A stretch of 64,000 nt of DNA from an uncultured Nitrospiraceae bacterium (GTDB lineage Bacteria > Nitrospirota > Thermodesulfovibrionia > Thermodesulfovibrionales > Dissulfurispiraceae): positions 124,001 through 188,000 of the forward strand of contig CAIJNL010000018.1 of NCBI GenBank assembly GCA_903822005.1, read 5' to 3'. The first letter of the stretch is position 1, and each line of letters begins with the position of its first letter. A program made the position numbers and the translations under genes. This document shows positions 43,399-52,476 of this stretch, in pieces. Under the pieces are notes generated by a model. The model worked only from the letters and a program-made list of their open reading frames with translations, had not been told where the DNA came from and made no database searches.

Positions 43399-44358
43399 CT
43401 AAGCCGGAGTAATCAGCCTGAGGGCGAACTGCGGACAATACGAAACGCAGTAGCCGCATAATATGCAGCGCTCGGGGTCCGCTGAAGCGTGGCCGTCTTT
43501 TATCGAGAGCGCCTCATTGGGACAGTTTTCTATGCATGCGCCGCATGCCTTGCAAATATCCATTACCAGGAGTTTTTTTCCTTTTTTGCCGATCGCGGCC
43601 CTAAGTTCATCGCTGATCGGACGCCCCTCAAAAAAGGCGATATTTGCGTCAACTTCCATTTTTGTGAGCATTCCGACTGAAACCGAGGCAACCCCCGGCA
43701 TGCTGCGCGCAAAGCCAAGTGCCTCTTCAAACCGGTCGATAAGATGTCCGCCGGCCATTGCTTTCATGATATATATGCCTTTTCCTTTGTCAGCTACCAG
43801 CTTTATTGCTTCGACCATTTCCTGCAAAGTACCGTCAACGATGCCAAGGCCAAGCAGATTGACAAGAGGGAACACAACATCTATTTCGGAGACATCAGCT
43901 GCCATGCGCACAGCCCTGACGGAATGAGTCGAAATGCCGATCGCGCGTATCGTTCCCCTGGCTTTGGCCTCAAGAAGACATTGTATGGCGCCTTTGCGCT
44001 CAGCAAACACATCGAGTCCGACACGGGCCGCGTGCAGGTGGAAAATATCGATGGTATCCAGTCCGAGTCCTTCGCGGGCCTCATCAATGGCCTTCTGCAT
44101 GCCCTCATAAGTGTCTGCCCAGGACTTGCTGGCCACAACTACAGGATGCGGAAACCCTTTGAGCGCCTCCCGGATATGCGCGTAAGTCTTGTAGCGCTGG
44201 GCTGTATCAATAAAATTGATTCCCTGCTCAAGCGAGTGACGAATTACCGGTGCGGCTTTTTCAACCGGGTAATCTGCCTGCAGAGGCCCGATTGGAAGTG
44301 CTCCGTAATTCAGTTCTGATATTTTGATCCCTGTTTTGCCGAGTAAATTATATTTCAT
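43399..44358 (-). CDS. Aldo/keto reductase with C-terminal 2x[4Fe-4S] ferredoxin domain
   Basis: A 319-residue protein. The N-terminal 260 residues form an AKR TIM barrel: GIKISELNYGALPIG, the catalytic Tyr in FIDTAQRYKTY, LDTIDIFHLHAARVG and AIGISTHS. It ends with two ferredoxin motifs, CKACGACIENCPNEAL and CILCGYCVSYCPQFAL. Such Fe-S aldo/keto reductases are typical of anaerobes and may take electrons from ferredoxin instead of NADPH. The usual catalytic Lys and His of AKRs are partly obscured (VVASKSW). The start at 44358 lacks a ribosome binding site; a TTG at 44382 is an alternative. Confidence 0.9.
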   Translation of the reverse strand: MKYNLLGKTGIKISELNYGALPIGPLQADYPVEKAAPVIRHSLEQGINFIDTAQRYKTYAHIREALKGFPHPVVVASKSWADTYEGMQKAIDEAREGLGLDTIDIFHLHAARVGLDVFAERKGAIQCLLEAKARGTIRAIGISTHSVRAVRMAADVSEIDVVFPLVNLLGLGIVDGTLQEMVEAIKLVADKGKGIYIMKAMAGGHLIDRFEEALGFARSMPGVASVSVGMLTKMEVDANIAFFEGRPISDELRAAIGKKGKKLLVMDICKACGACIENCPNEALSIKDGHASADPERCILCGYCVSYCPQFALRLITPA

Positions 44359-44430
44359 AATATTTGAGTTTAATAAGATCAACCGGATACTGTCAAGAAA
44401 TGGAACAAAAACACGGCGTGTGACCGCAAA

Positions 44431-45051
44431 TTAATTATCCGGCACGAATGATTTTAGGACTGCAGCGAAAGTGCCCGCATTTATCTCTCTTAACTCACAC
44501 GGAACACTAAATTTGAGGACATAAAAGCCATCATCTTTTTTAGCCGGAACAACAACAAATTCTTCATAAATGAGAACCTTTTCGGGGTCAATTCCCTGAT
44601 CTCTGATGAACCTGACGTCCCTCCTATTAAAGGTCTTCGCATCGCGTCCTGCAATCGGTATTTGCTTTACGGCGCTATACTCGATTCCCTCTACTGAGGC
44701 ATTCAGGACAGGTGAGGAATGCCTCCGGATATATAAATCCATCGTCTTATGCAGCAGGTTACCAGGGGCATAATAGTAAATCGAAATCGCCGGGGGAACG
44801 CCGCTAAGGCCCGGCGGCCCCGAGATAGTTAGTCCATACATTTTTTTCTCTTCAGCGGAAAGGCCTAAGCCGGGGCTGTATTCGCTCCATCCCGCTGGAA
44901 TGGAACACTTGAAGTAGTTTCCCTGAGATGCATAGTCCCTGAATTCAGGTTTTTCATCTATGCCCAGGCACGGAACAGCGCAGACAATTATGGCAGCAAT
45001 AATGGCAAGAGCTTTCGGCACGGTCCTCTCCGCAAAGCAGTCTGTAAACAT
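44431..45051 (-). CDS. Secreted protein of unknown function
   Basis: A 206-residue protein with a Sec signal peptide (ALAIIAAIIVCAVPCLG, residues about 14-30). The mature part begins YASQGNYFKCSIPAGWSEY and contains a PsbP/DUF1795-like pattern: a short strand, then IPAGW, then alternating strands ending FYVLKFSVP and FAAVLKSFVPDN. That fold suggestion is tentative. The ATG at 45051 has GAGAGG five bases upstream, better than a GTG six bases earlier. It is probably periplasmic or surface-exposed. A cysteine in the mature start region could be a lipid site, but no clear lipobox is seen. Confidence 0.65.
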   Translation of the reverse strand: MFTDCFAERTVPKALAIIAAIIVCAVPCLGIDEKPEFRDYASQGNYFKCSIPAGWSEYSPGLGLSAEEKKMYGLTISGPPGLSGVPPAISIYYYAPGNLLHKTMDLYIRRHSSPVLNASVEGIEYSAVKQIPIAGRDAKTFNRRDVRFIRDQGIDPEKVLIYEEFVVVPAKKDDGFYVLKFSVPCELREINAGTFAAVLKSFVPDN

Positions 45052-45129
45052 GCGCACCTCTCAGCATATAGTTACAGGTTAATTATACAATATATGAACT
45101 GAGCCGCTTTTTTTTCGCAGCTGATGAAC

Positions 45130-45168
45130 GATTGCCGGGTTACTGCGTCCTCACAGAACCCGGCAATC
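45130..45168. other. 12-bp perfect stem hairpin
   Basis: GATTGCCGGGTT (45130-45141) and AACCCGGCAATC (45157-45168) with a 15-base loop, downstream of the small gene at 45291. No T-run follows on either strand. Confidence 0.5.
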
Positions 45169-45290
45169 TGCAACTATCTCCGAATTATGTAAGTAACCGG
45201 AAATACGCGGAGAGATCCTCAACAAGTGTATAAGATAACTCCGCACCCATTCGTCACATTGCTCCTTAATCCGTATGACCAGCCGGTCGC

Positions 45291-45482
45291 TTATTTATTG
45301 GCCGCGTTAAACTCTTCAATCAATGACATTACATAGCTTATGTCCGCAGGTGAGAGCGGCTGATAAAAATAAGGGGCGCAGTGAGGATTAATCTGTAACT
45401 GTACTGTTCGACCATTCTTTAGTTCAACAATGTAATCGTCACCGTCAGAAGCCTTTTTTTTCGCCAATTTTTCTACTTTCAT
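45291..45482 (-). CDS. Small conserved-looking protein, unknown
   Basis: A 63-residue soluble protein. The N-terminus is very basic (KVEKLAKKK), then DDYIVELKNGRTVQLQINPH looks like a short beta-hairpin, followed by CAPYFYQPLSPADISYVMSL and a helical end. It is not recognised. An ideal site (AATGGAGGAATAAG then ATG) argues that it is real. Confidence 0.65.
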   Translation of the reverse strand: MKVEKLAKKKASDGDDYIVELKNGRTVQLQINPHCAPYFYQPLSPADISYVMSLIEEFNAANK

Positions 45483-45922
45483 CTTATTCCTCCATTTTTT
45501 GCTGCTTATTCCGCTATGCAGAACCCTGACTCTATTTGCGGGAAATTATTCCCACGTTATCATGCAAAACAGGATAAGTAAGCGTATGGGCATTGATAGA
45601 GTATCTTGATAATCTTGATTACTTAGCGCAGGTTATTCTATTGGTCATCGGCAGACAGTTTGATTCCCGTCGAAAAAGGCGGGGAAAGTACTTTGGCAGC
45701 AGTGGTAACATCTTTCGGCTTTCCGTAAACAACCAACTCAGGCTTCTAATAATCTTTATTAACTTTTAGCTCATTCTCTCCCGCGGCCTAAATCTCCTTT
45801 GTCGCAACACGTGATATAAAAATATTATATATTCAGGCCGGTCTAAGAGTCAATAAAATCATGAAAAACGCAACTCGCATATTAGCCAGGGGGCAGTTTT
45901 AGTTTCTTAATAAACGTGCCGG
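45483..45922. other. Intergenic region of 440 bases
   Basis: I see no gene here. The promoter of the small gene at 45482 should lie in its first half. A weak hairpin (TTCCCG/CGGGGAA) is near 45664-45686 and the last third is AT-rich. Confidence 0.4.
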
Positions 45923-46237
45923 TTATTTCTTTGCAATGAGGCCGTCGACAATTGTGTCTTTTATCAGTTTGCCCGCAACGTCATCACCTTTAACATTGTA
46001 GGACCCCGAGGCAATAGAATTCTTAAGAGCTTCTACCTTATCGGCACGTACATCGGTCATGCTATTCACCGTCTCTTTTAACCTGGCAAACCCATGTGCC
46101 GCCCCGGAAAGACTTACCCGATCCTGTTTCGGTTCAGCAGTTGCCTCGCCGGACTTCTTTTCGCTCACCTTGCCCTTTACTGTTTCGGGCTTCCGGAGAT
46201 TGGCCCCGTTGGCGTTTATTTTGTCTGTAATTTTCAT
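45923..46237 (-). CDS. flgM: Anti-sigma-28 factor FlgM
   Basis: A 104-residue protein of normal FlgM length and layout: a disordered, charged N-terminal half starting MKITDKINANG and ending with the conserved QDRVSLSG motif (about residue 40-47), then a helical sigma-binding half with VRADKVEALKNSIASGSYNV and DDVAGKLIKDTIVDGL. It holds sigma-28 inactive until the flagellar hook is complete. No flagellar genes are adjacent in this window, so it is isolated here. Confidence 0.92.
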   Translation of the reverse strand: MKITDKINANGANLRKPETVKGKVSEKKSGEATAEPKQDRVSLSGAAHGFARLKETVNSMTDVRADKVEALKNSIASGSYNVKGDDVAGKLIKDTIVDGLIAKK

Positions 46238-46419
46238 ATTTTATTTTCCAGTGCGAAATATATGTTTTTATTATACTTAGTTATTGGCACTCCTTGCAAA
46301 TGAGCCGCACCCGTAAATGTAACTTTTTGGCGGACTATTGTGCAGCAGATATTTACCGTGAAGGCTACTATGGTAAAATGATTTGGCACAGATCAATTTT
46401 TTCTCAGGGGGGGAGTTTA

Positions 46420-47823
46420 ATGAATAAAGACGTGATCAAGGGGCTGGGCATCATCGGTTTGGGGGCGGTCATCTGGTTTTTCCCTTTGCCGGAAGGTCTT
46501 ACCCCGCGGGGTTTGCATCTGCTTGCCATATTTGTCGCCACTATCGTTGGTTTTATCCTCAAGCCGTTGCCGATTGGCGCTATCGCCTTTGCGAGCGTTA
46601 CTTTTTGTGCGCTGACCGGCACTCTCAAGCCGGCCGAAGCATTGTCCGGCTTCGGCACCACAACGATTTGGCTGATTGTTTCTGCCTTTATCTTTTCAGT
46701 ATGTTTCAAAAAATCCGGACTGGGACGTCGCGTGGCCTATACCATCATGCGGGCCATAGGCGGCAGTTCCCTGAAACTGGGCTATGCCGTCATGCTCAGC
46801 GACCTGGTCATTTCTCCGGCAACGGTTTCCAACACCGCCCGCAGCGGCGCCATTGTTTTTCCTATCGTGCGGAGCCTCTGTTCGGCCCTTGGATCGGAGC
46901 CCGGCCCGACGGCGCGGCGAATCGGAGCGTATCTGATGAAAGTCAGCTACCAGTGTGACGGCATCACATCAATCCTCTTTCTGACTGCATCTTCCGCCAA
47001 CCTTCTCGTCGTGGCCCTGGCGGCCAAGGCGTTTGGCTCAACTATGACCTGGGGGATGTGGGCCCTCGGCGCCTTGGTGCCCGGAGTTGTGTCACTGCTG
47101 ATTCTCCCTTATTTCATATATAAGGTGTATCCGCCGGAGATAAAAGATACCCCTGAGGCCAAACAACTGGCTAAGGAAGAACTGGTCAAAATGGGACCAA
47201 TGTCGCGCAATGAAAAGATAACGGCCTGCGTATTTCTGGGCATGCTGATCCTGTGGTGCACCAGTGCGTACAACCAGATTGACGCTGCTACCGTCGCTCT
47301 GCTCGGTGTTACGGTTAGTTTGATCTTCGGCGTAGTTGACTGGAAGGATGTCCTTAAAGATGAGAACGCCTGGGATACCCTTGTCTGGATGGGCAGTCTG
47401 ATCGGTCTGGCCGACTACCTTTCCAAGCTCGGGGTCATTCCATGGTTTACCCAGAGCGTAAGCTCCAGCCTTGTCGGAATGCATGGCATGGCTGTCCTGA
47501 TTATCCTCACTTTGGTCTATGTCTATGCACACTATGGATTTGCGAGCATCACCGGGCACATTACCGCAATGTTTGTCGCATTTGCATCACTGGCAATAGC
47601 TGCAGGGTCTCCTCCCGTCCTTACGGTATTCCTCCTGGGGTATGCGTCGACCTTGGGCATGTCCCTGACCCATTATGCTGCCGGGATGGCGCCCATCTAT
47701 TTCGGTGCAGGCTACATCGATCAGGGTACTTGGTGGCGCATCGGCTTTATGATTTCGATTGTAAACATGGTCATTTGGCTCGGTTTGGGCCTTGCATGGT
47801 GGAAAGTGCTGGGCTGGTGGTAA
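46420..47823 (+). CDS. DASS-family anion symporter, second copy
   Basis: A 467-residue integral membrane protein with about 12 hydrophobic segments. It shows the DASS loop around SDLVISPATVSNTARSGAIV (residue about 125), LTASSANLLVVALAAKAFG, GVVDWKDVLKDENAWDTLVW and GFASITGHITAMFVAF. The closest relatives by eye are the citrate/succinate (CitT/TtdT) and 2-oxoglutarate/malate-type carriers, so a dicarboxylate or tartrate-like substrate is likely. The start at 46420 has AGGGGGGGAG; an upstream in-frame ATG lacks one. It is convergent with the sugar-acid operon. Confidence 0.92.
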   Translation: MNKDVIKGLGIIGLGAVIWFFPLPEGLTPRGLHLLAIFVATIVGFILKPLPIGAIAFASVTFCALTGTLKPAEALSGFGTTTIWLIVSAFIFSVCFKKSGLGRRVAYTIMRAIGGSSLKLGYAVMLSDLVISPATVSNTARSGAIVFPIVRSLCSALGSEPGPTARRIGAYLMKVSYQCDGITSILFLTASSANLLVVALAAKAFGSTMTWGMWALGALVPGVVSLLILPYFIYKVYPPEIKDTPEAKQLAKEELVKMGPMSRNEKITACVFLGMLILWCTSAYNQIDAATVALLGVTVSLIFGVVDWKDVLKDENAWDTLVWMGSLIGLADYLSKLGVIPWFTQSVSSSLVGMHGMAVLIILTLVYVYAHYGFASITGHITAMFVAFASLAIAAGSPPVLTVFLLGYASTLGMSLTHYAAGMAPIYFGAGYIDQGTWWRIGFMISIVNMVIWLGLGLAWWKVLGWW

Positions 47824-47889
47824 AAATAAATACAAACCAGGGCGGTTTTAAAATTGCCCAACACAACGCTAGCAGCTGCATAATGATTT

Positions 47890-47915
47890 GGGGCAGGTCA
47901 AACATGACCTGCCCC
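47890..47915. terminator. Terminator between convergent genes
   Basis: GGGGCAGGTCA, AACA, TGACCTGCCCC with CTTTATA following on the plus strand. It serves the DASS gene and possibly the convergent binding-protein gene. Confidence 0.8.
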
Positions 47916-47951
47916 CTTTATATCGATCAGGATATGTACTAGCAGTTTTGA

Positions 47952-48710
47952 TTAAAAAGCGGGCTCCATACCTTTGCTGCGTATGGCAGCGGCTACCTCT
48001 GGAGTAGTGAGGAATTTGATCAGAGTCAGGGCCGCGTCTTTGGCCGGGGCCTTCGCATGCAGACCTATCGAATAGAGGGTCACATACTGGACGTCCTCAG
48101 GCAGCGGGCCGACATAGTCGACACCTTTAATCATCAGGAATTCACTGATCTGCGTAAAGCCGAGATCGCCGTCGCCGCGCACCAATGCATCGCCCACCTG
48201 CTGGCCAGGCGCAAGCTGCTTTAGCTTTGGCTTAAGAGCATCATAGATACCCATTTTCCTGAACAGGTCTGCCATATGGATACCGCTAGGCCCTGCCGAA
48301 ATTATTATAGACTTTGCTGCCAGCAGCGAAGTCTTCAGTGCCTGACTGGATGAAATATCGGGTCTGAGAGCTCCCGGACGCACTGCCGCACCGACCTTGG
48401 ACTTTACAAAATCAAGGCGGCTGCCATTAACCAGTTTGCCCTGCTTAATCAGATCATCAATGACCGGGGCCGGAACAATTACAATATCAGCCATCTCGCC
48501 GCGAGTAATCCTCTTTGGCACAACGGTAGTACCGTCCCAGATCGTTTTAACGGTATTCCCTGAAGCCTTTTCGTACTTGGGCAGCAGACTGCTGAGAGCT
48601 TCCTCAACGGCCTTTGTGGACATCATGGTCACCTCAGCGGCAAAGGCTGTTAAAGAGTGGGCCAGAACCGCGGCAAAGACAATAAAGGCAACAAAATAAA
48701 CTTTTTTCAT
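47952..48710 (-). CDS. Periplasmic substrate-binding protein (ModA-like, type 2)
   Basis: A 252-residue protein with a Sec signal peptide (FVAFIVFAAVLAHSLTAFAA). The type 2 periplasmic binding fold is indicated by VEEALSSLLPKYEKASGNTV, the DIVIVPAPVIDDLIKQGKLV region, VGAAVRPGA and TLIKFLTTPEVAAAIRSKGM, as in ModA-like molybdate-binding relatives. No ABC permease or ATPase is nearby, and this subgroup often occurs with organic-acid catabolic genes. It is the last gene of the six-gene operon; the ligand is unknown. Confidence 0.88.
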   Translation of the reverse strand: MKKVYFVAFIVFAAVLAHSLTAFAAEVTMMSTKAVEEALSSLLPKYEKASGNTVKTIWDGTTVVPKRITRGEMADIVIVPAPVIDDLIKQGKLVNGSRLDFVKSKVGAAVRPGALRPDISSSQALKTSLLAAKSIIISAGPSGIHMADLFRKMGIYDALKPKLKQLAPGQQVGDALVRGDGDLGFTQISEFLMIKGVDYVGPLPEDVQYVTLYSIGLHAKAPAKDAALTLIKFLTTPEVAAAIRSKGMEPAF

Positions 48711-48810
48711 ATCGGCCTCCGGTAAAGATTCATATCTGAATTTTGCCTTGCCTCGGATTCAGATTTACACGTATATTTTTTATACATGCACTTTCCCATT
48801 GTCAGGGCAA

Positions 48811-49866
48811 TCAGCACAAGGTAAAGGGAACCTTGCAGAGTTCTCCTTCGCGTTTCAGATCATCGATTATCGCTTGCGTAAGAGGAACGCCCTCCTTGAG
48901 TCTCCGTTCACGGTTGCGCAGTTCGATTTCACCAGGCAGGAAAATGTCCGTTGAGTTTTTTGCGAAACTGCTCTTCTTGATTTCCACGATCATCCTGTCA
49001 ATACTGGTGCGGAATAAATCTGCTGGGATGAATGCGTCAATGTTAATTGCTCCAAACGCATGGCTTGTTTCTGTCCCACTGTCAAAATCAGCGTACATGT
49101 CTTTGATGTGCGAACCAAAGCTTGATCCGGACAGCATCCCTGTCAGGACATTAATCAGAAGGGATATGGCTGATCCTTTGTAATTCCCAAAAGGAGCGAC
49201 CGAGCCTTTCAGGGCCTCGTTGGGGTCCGTTGTCGGTTCCCCCTCCACGGTCATACCCCAGCCGAGCGGAATTTGTTGCTTGTTTTGCGCGGCAATCATG
49301 ATCTTTCCGCGGGCAACAAGTGTAGTGGCCATATCGGCAAGGATGGGTAATTCCTTATCAGCCGGAATGCCAACTGCAAACGGGTTGGTGCCGAAATATG
49401 GATCTTTGCTGCCCCATGGCGCCATACGCGCGGGCGTATTGGTCATAGAAATCCCGATCATGCCCTGCTTTATTGCCGGTTCCACATAATAACCGGCAGT
49501 GCCGTAATGGTTAGAGTTTTTTACTGTGACGAATGAGATGCCCGTTTTCTTCGCCTTTTCCATTGCATAAGCCATTGCCTTGACCGATACGGAAGGCCCC
49601 ATGGAATTGCAAGCGTCGTAAACTGCAACTGAAGGCCCATCGGATACGGTCTTCAATTCAGACTCGATTTTAATGCATCCCAGCCGGATTCGCTTGAGAT
49701 GAATCGGCATCCTGCTGACTCCGTGCGAAGGGTGTCCTTTGAGATCGGCATCAACCAGATTGTCGGCATTGATAAAGGCCTCATTCTCCGGCATGCCGGT
49801 TGATTTAAACAGGGCCGTGCAATAAGCCAGCAATTTATCGGCCTTCACAATAATGTTTTCGCTCAT
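48811..49866 (-). CDS. Ldh2-family malate/L-lactate/sulfolactate-type dehydrogenase
   Basis: A 351-residue NAD(P)-dependent enzyme of the MDH2/LDH2 superfamily, unrelated to the Rossmann type. It shows GHPSHGVSRMPIHLKRI, NSNHYGTAGYYVEPAIKQGM, GTNPFAVGIPA, the catalytic His in SNHYG, and FGNYKGSAISLLI. Known activities are oxidation of malate, (R)-sulfolactate, ureidoglycolate or 2,3-diketogulonate reduction. In this operon a sugar-acid-derived 2-hydroxyacid is likely. GGAGGAA precedes the ATG. It is 31 bases from the GarR-like gene. Confidence 0.9.
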   Translation of the reverse strand: MSENIIVKADKLLAYCTALFKSTGMPENEAFINADNLVDADLKGHPSHGVSRMPIHLKRIRLGCIKIESELKTVSDGPSVAVYDACNSMGPSVSVKAMAYAMEKAKKTGISFVTVKNSNHYGTAGYYVEPAIKQGMIGISMTNTPARMAPWGSKDPYFGTNPFAVGIPADKELPILADMATTLVARGKIMIAAQNKQQIPLGWGMTVEGEPTTDPNEALKGSVAPFGNYKGSAISLLINVLTGMLSGSSFGSHIKDMYADFDSGTETSHAFGAINIDAFIPADLFRTSIDRMIVEIKKSSFAKNSTDIFLPGEIELRNRERRLKEGVPLTQAIIDDLKREGELCKVPFTLC

Positions 49867-49897
49867 GTTGTATTCCTCCAGCAGCGGTTTATCAGAT

Positions 49898-50794
49898 TTA
49901 TTCGCCCGGTAGTCCTATCGGTTTTCCGGACAGTTTTTCATAATATTTGGCCAAAACACTGTTGTCGCAATCAGCGTAATTGTCCGCCTTCAGCTCCTGC
50001 ATCATTTCCATCACCATGGAAGCGAGCGGCAGGGGAGCGCCGACCTCTTTTCCGGTCTCGAGCACATTTGCGAGGTCCTTGATATGCAGGGCCAGCCTGA
50101 ACCCGGGATCAAACTTTTGCGCCAGCATCAGGGGGGTCTTGGCTTCGAGCATCTTGCTGCCTGCGGAACCGCCGCGAATGGCCTCAAAAACAGCGGACGG
50201 ATCGACGCCGGCCTTGACCGCCAGTGTCATGCCTTCGGCTATGGCCGCAATGTTGATGGCCACAATAGTCTGGTTGGTAAGCTTTGCAGTATTTCCCGCG
50301 CCGATTTCTCCAACCCGGATGACCGAACTGCCCACAGAGCCAAGTATCTGCCGGCATTGCTCAAAGACCGCTGCATCGCCTCCGACCATTATCGAAAGCG
50401 TGCCTTTTACTGCCCCGGCCTGCCCGCCGCTTACAGGGGCATCCAGCATCCGCACCTGTTTTTTGGCGAGTTCAGCCGCTATTTCCCTTGCTGCAAGCGG
50501 CGCAATAGAACTGGTATCGATAATTATGCTGCCAGGCCTGACTTTTGTGATGACTCCGTCGGGGCCGAGCAGGACTTCGCGGACCTGGGGCGAGTTCGGC
50601 AGCATGGTAATGATCTTGTCGCACAGCTCCGCCACCATGGCCGGTGAATTCGCGGCCTGGGCCCCTTCGCTGGCCAGCTCCTGTACGGCATCCTTCACGA
50701 TATCGTACACAACCAGTGAGTAGCCGGCCCTGATCAGGTTCCTGCACATCGGTTTTCCCATCACGCCCAATCCGATGAAACCTAGTTTTTCCAC
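49898..50794 (-). CDS. GarR-like 2-hydroxy-3-oxopropionate reductase, second copy
   Basis: A 298-residue beta-hydroxyacid dehydrogenase with FIGLGVMGKPMCRNLIRAG, DAPVSGGQAGAVKGTLSIMV, catalytic Lys in GNTAKLTNQTIVAI and HIKDLANVLETGKEVGAPLP. It follows an HpaI-type aldolase gene by 30 bases, the same pairing as garL-garR in galactarate/glucarate catabolism. It should therefore reduce the tartronate semialdehyde released by the aldolase. The start is GTG with AAGGAGGG upstream. Confidence 0.92.
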   Translation of the reverse strand: MEKLGFIGLGVMGKPMCRNLIRAGYSLVVYDIVKDAVQELASEGAQAANSPAMVAELCDKIITMLPNSPQVREVLLGPDGVITKVRPGSIIIDTSSIAPLAAREIAAELAKKQVRMLDAPVSGGQAGAVKGTLSIMVGGDAAVFEQCRQILGSVGSSVIRVGEIGAGNTAKLTNQTIVAINIAAIAEGMTLAVKAGVDPSAVFEAIRGGSAGSKMLEAKTPLMLAQKFDPGFRLALHIKDLANVLETGKEVGAPLPLASMVMEMMQELKADNYADCDNSVLAKYYEKLSGKPIGLPGE

Positions 50795-50824
50795 GTTAAT
50801 AGCCCTCCTTGCACGCGCGCTAAA

Positions 50825-51592
50825 TTATCCTTTAAGCTCTTTAATATATTTTTTACCGAGCGTCCATATGAAGTTTTGATCTGAACCGATGATGATATAT
50901 TGAAACCCCTGCGCGATCAGCTGTTTCGCCTTGTCCGGGTCAGAGGCTATTATGCCGGCTGCCTTGCCTGCTGCCCTGGTTTTCTTGACGATCATGTCTA
51001 TTGCTTCCAGTACTTTCGGATGGTTCGGCTCGCCGATCACACCGAGGGCCTGTGTAAGGTCGAACGGGCCTACAAACATGATATCAACTCCTTCAACGCT
51101 CAGCATGGCGTCGAGATTGTTTATGGCCTCCAGGGTCTCGCAATAGACAGTGACCATGGTATTGTCGTTGCTCAGTTTCGCGTATTCCTTCGGATTCATG
51201 CTGCTGTAATTGGCTGAACGCTGACTGGCAGAGTAGCCGCGGTTGCCCAGGGGGGCATACTTTGTACGCTCGACAACCAGCTGCACATCTTCTTTAGTCG
51301 AAGTTTCGGGTATCATCACTCCGTATGATCCGGCATCAAGGGCCTGCAGGATCTGCTGCCTGCTGTTCTCCCTGACACGCACGATCGGCACTATTCCGGC
51401 CGCGTCGGCTGTGCGGATAAGATTGACCACTGTCTCTTTGTTCATTGCCGTATGTTCGTTGTCGATGACAATGACATCGAAGCCCGCATTGGCTATAAGT
51501 TCTACCGTGCATGGGTCCGTAATCTTTACAAACGTGCCGATTACGCTTTTCCCTTCTTTCAGCATCTTCTTTACTTTGTTTTCCCTGATCAT
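50825..51592 (-). CDS. HpcH/HpaI-family class II aldolase (GarL-like)
   Basis: A 255-residue metal-dependent aldolase with GTFVKITDPCTVELIANAGF, VIDNEHTAMNKETV (catalytic His), the metal-binding Glu in VYCETLEA, PLGNRGYSASQRSANY and FVGPFDLTQALG. It cleaves 2-keto-3-deoxy-glucarate or related acids to pyruvate and tartronate semialdehyde or another aldehyde. The GarR-like gene downstream supports the first. GGGAGG precedes the ATG. Confidence 0.92.
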   Translation of the reverse strand: MIRENKVKKMLKEGKSVIGTFVKITDPCTVELIANAGFDVIVIDNEHTAMNKETVVNLIRTADAAGIVPIVRVRENSRQQILQALDAGSYGVMIPETSTKEDVQLVVERTKYAPLGNRGYSASQRSANYSSMNPKEYAKLSNDNTMVTVYCETLEAINNLDAMLSVEGVDIMFVGPFDLTQALGVIGEPNHPKVLEAIDMIVKKTRAAGKAAGIIASDPDKAKQLIAQGFQYIIIGSDQNFIWTLGKKYIKELKG

Positions 51593-51695
51593 GTATATCC
51601 TCCCTCAAGATTGGTGCTATGTTGGACGGCGATTCTTTATTGTCCGGTCCTAACCGGGAAAAAATATTATTGTTTTTTCGTGCAGTCCGCGTCTG

Positions 51696-52370
51696 TTAAT
51701 TTCTGGTCCTCGCCAATACTCTTTTCTCGGTTGTCCGGATGTGGTCCTCCATCTTTTGAAGGGCCCCATCCGGAGATTTTTGCTTCAGTTCATGAAAGAT
51801 CCTCTCGTGCTCGCCGACTGCCTCAAAGGCACGCGAGTCGAACTCGAGGCTTCGAACACCCGCGAGATCTGTCAGATCACTGATCTGGTCCAGGGCCTTG
51901 ATCAGGTAATCGTTATCAGTCAGGTTTGCCAGCCCTGTATGCAAGACCCTGTTTGCCCGGATAGACATTACAGGTTCTCCCTGTTGTATGCTTTGTGAGT
52001 ATTGGTCCCAGATCCTTTCGATTTCTGCGAGACATCTGTCCGTAAGCCTGGACGTAATGTGCCTGATAACGGAAAGTTCGAGGGCGACTCTTAATTCAAA
52101 AAGATTTTCGACGTCCTTTTCAGTCAGCGATTTTACCTGGAACCCTTTGCGCGGGAAATACATGATTAAGCCCTGAGATGCAAGATGGATGAGGGCTTCC
52201 CGGACAGGTGTTCTTGAGATACCGAGTTCATTAGTGAGTACGGCCTCAGTATACATCCTCTCCGGCTCCAGCTTCCTCGAAAGTATGGCTTCCTTGATGC
52301 TTGACAGGGCCATCTCCGTTAATGACGGAGCGGGAACCACTCTTTCCATATTTAAATTGACCTGAGGCAT
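51696..52370 (-). CDS. GntR-family regulator (FCD type) of the sugar-acid operon
   Basis: A 224-residue repressor/activator. The winged helix-turn-helix spans about residues 15-80 (SSIKEAILSRKLEPERMY, ELGISRTPVREALIHLASQG), followed by the helical FCD effector domain from about 90 (LFELRVALELSVIRHITSRL) to the end. It is the second gene of the operon it likely controls; a perfect palindrome upstream of the MFS gene is a candidate operator. GAGAGG precedes the ATG. Confidence 0.93.
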   Translation of the reverse strand: MPQVNLNMERVVPAPSLTEMALSSIKEAILSRKLEPERMYTEAVLTNELGISRTPVREALIHLASQGLIMYFPRKGFQVKSLTEKDVENLFELRVALELSVIRHITSRLTDRCLAEIERIWDQYSQSIQQGEPVMSIRANRVLHTGLANLTDNDYLIKALDQISDLTDLAGVRSLEFDSRAFEAVGEHERIFHELKQKSPDGALQKMEDHIRTTEKRVLARTRN

Positions 52371-52476
52371 AATATCCTCTCTTTTCTTATGAGTCCGTCG
52401 TATACCGGTTCGCTGAAAATCTTTATCCCTGGCTCAATGCTTCAACTCTTGATCCCGAATTTGACTTGCTTTACGG

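Noticed and set aside
46284..46298. Sigma-54 promoter (TGGCACTCCTTGC) upstream of the second DASS gene
   Set aside because: GG and GC are only 8 bases apart; sigma-54 needs 10.
47952..48710. Part of a molybdate ABC transporter
   Set aside because: The binding fold is ModA-like but no modB or modC gene is nearby and the gene belongs to a sugar-acid operon.
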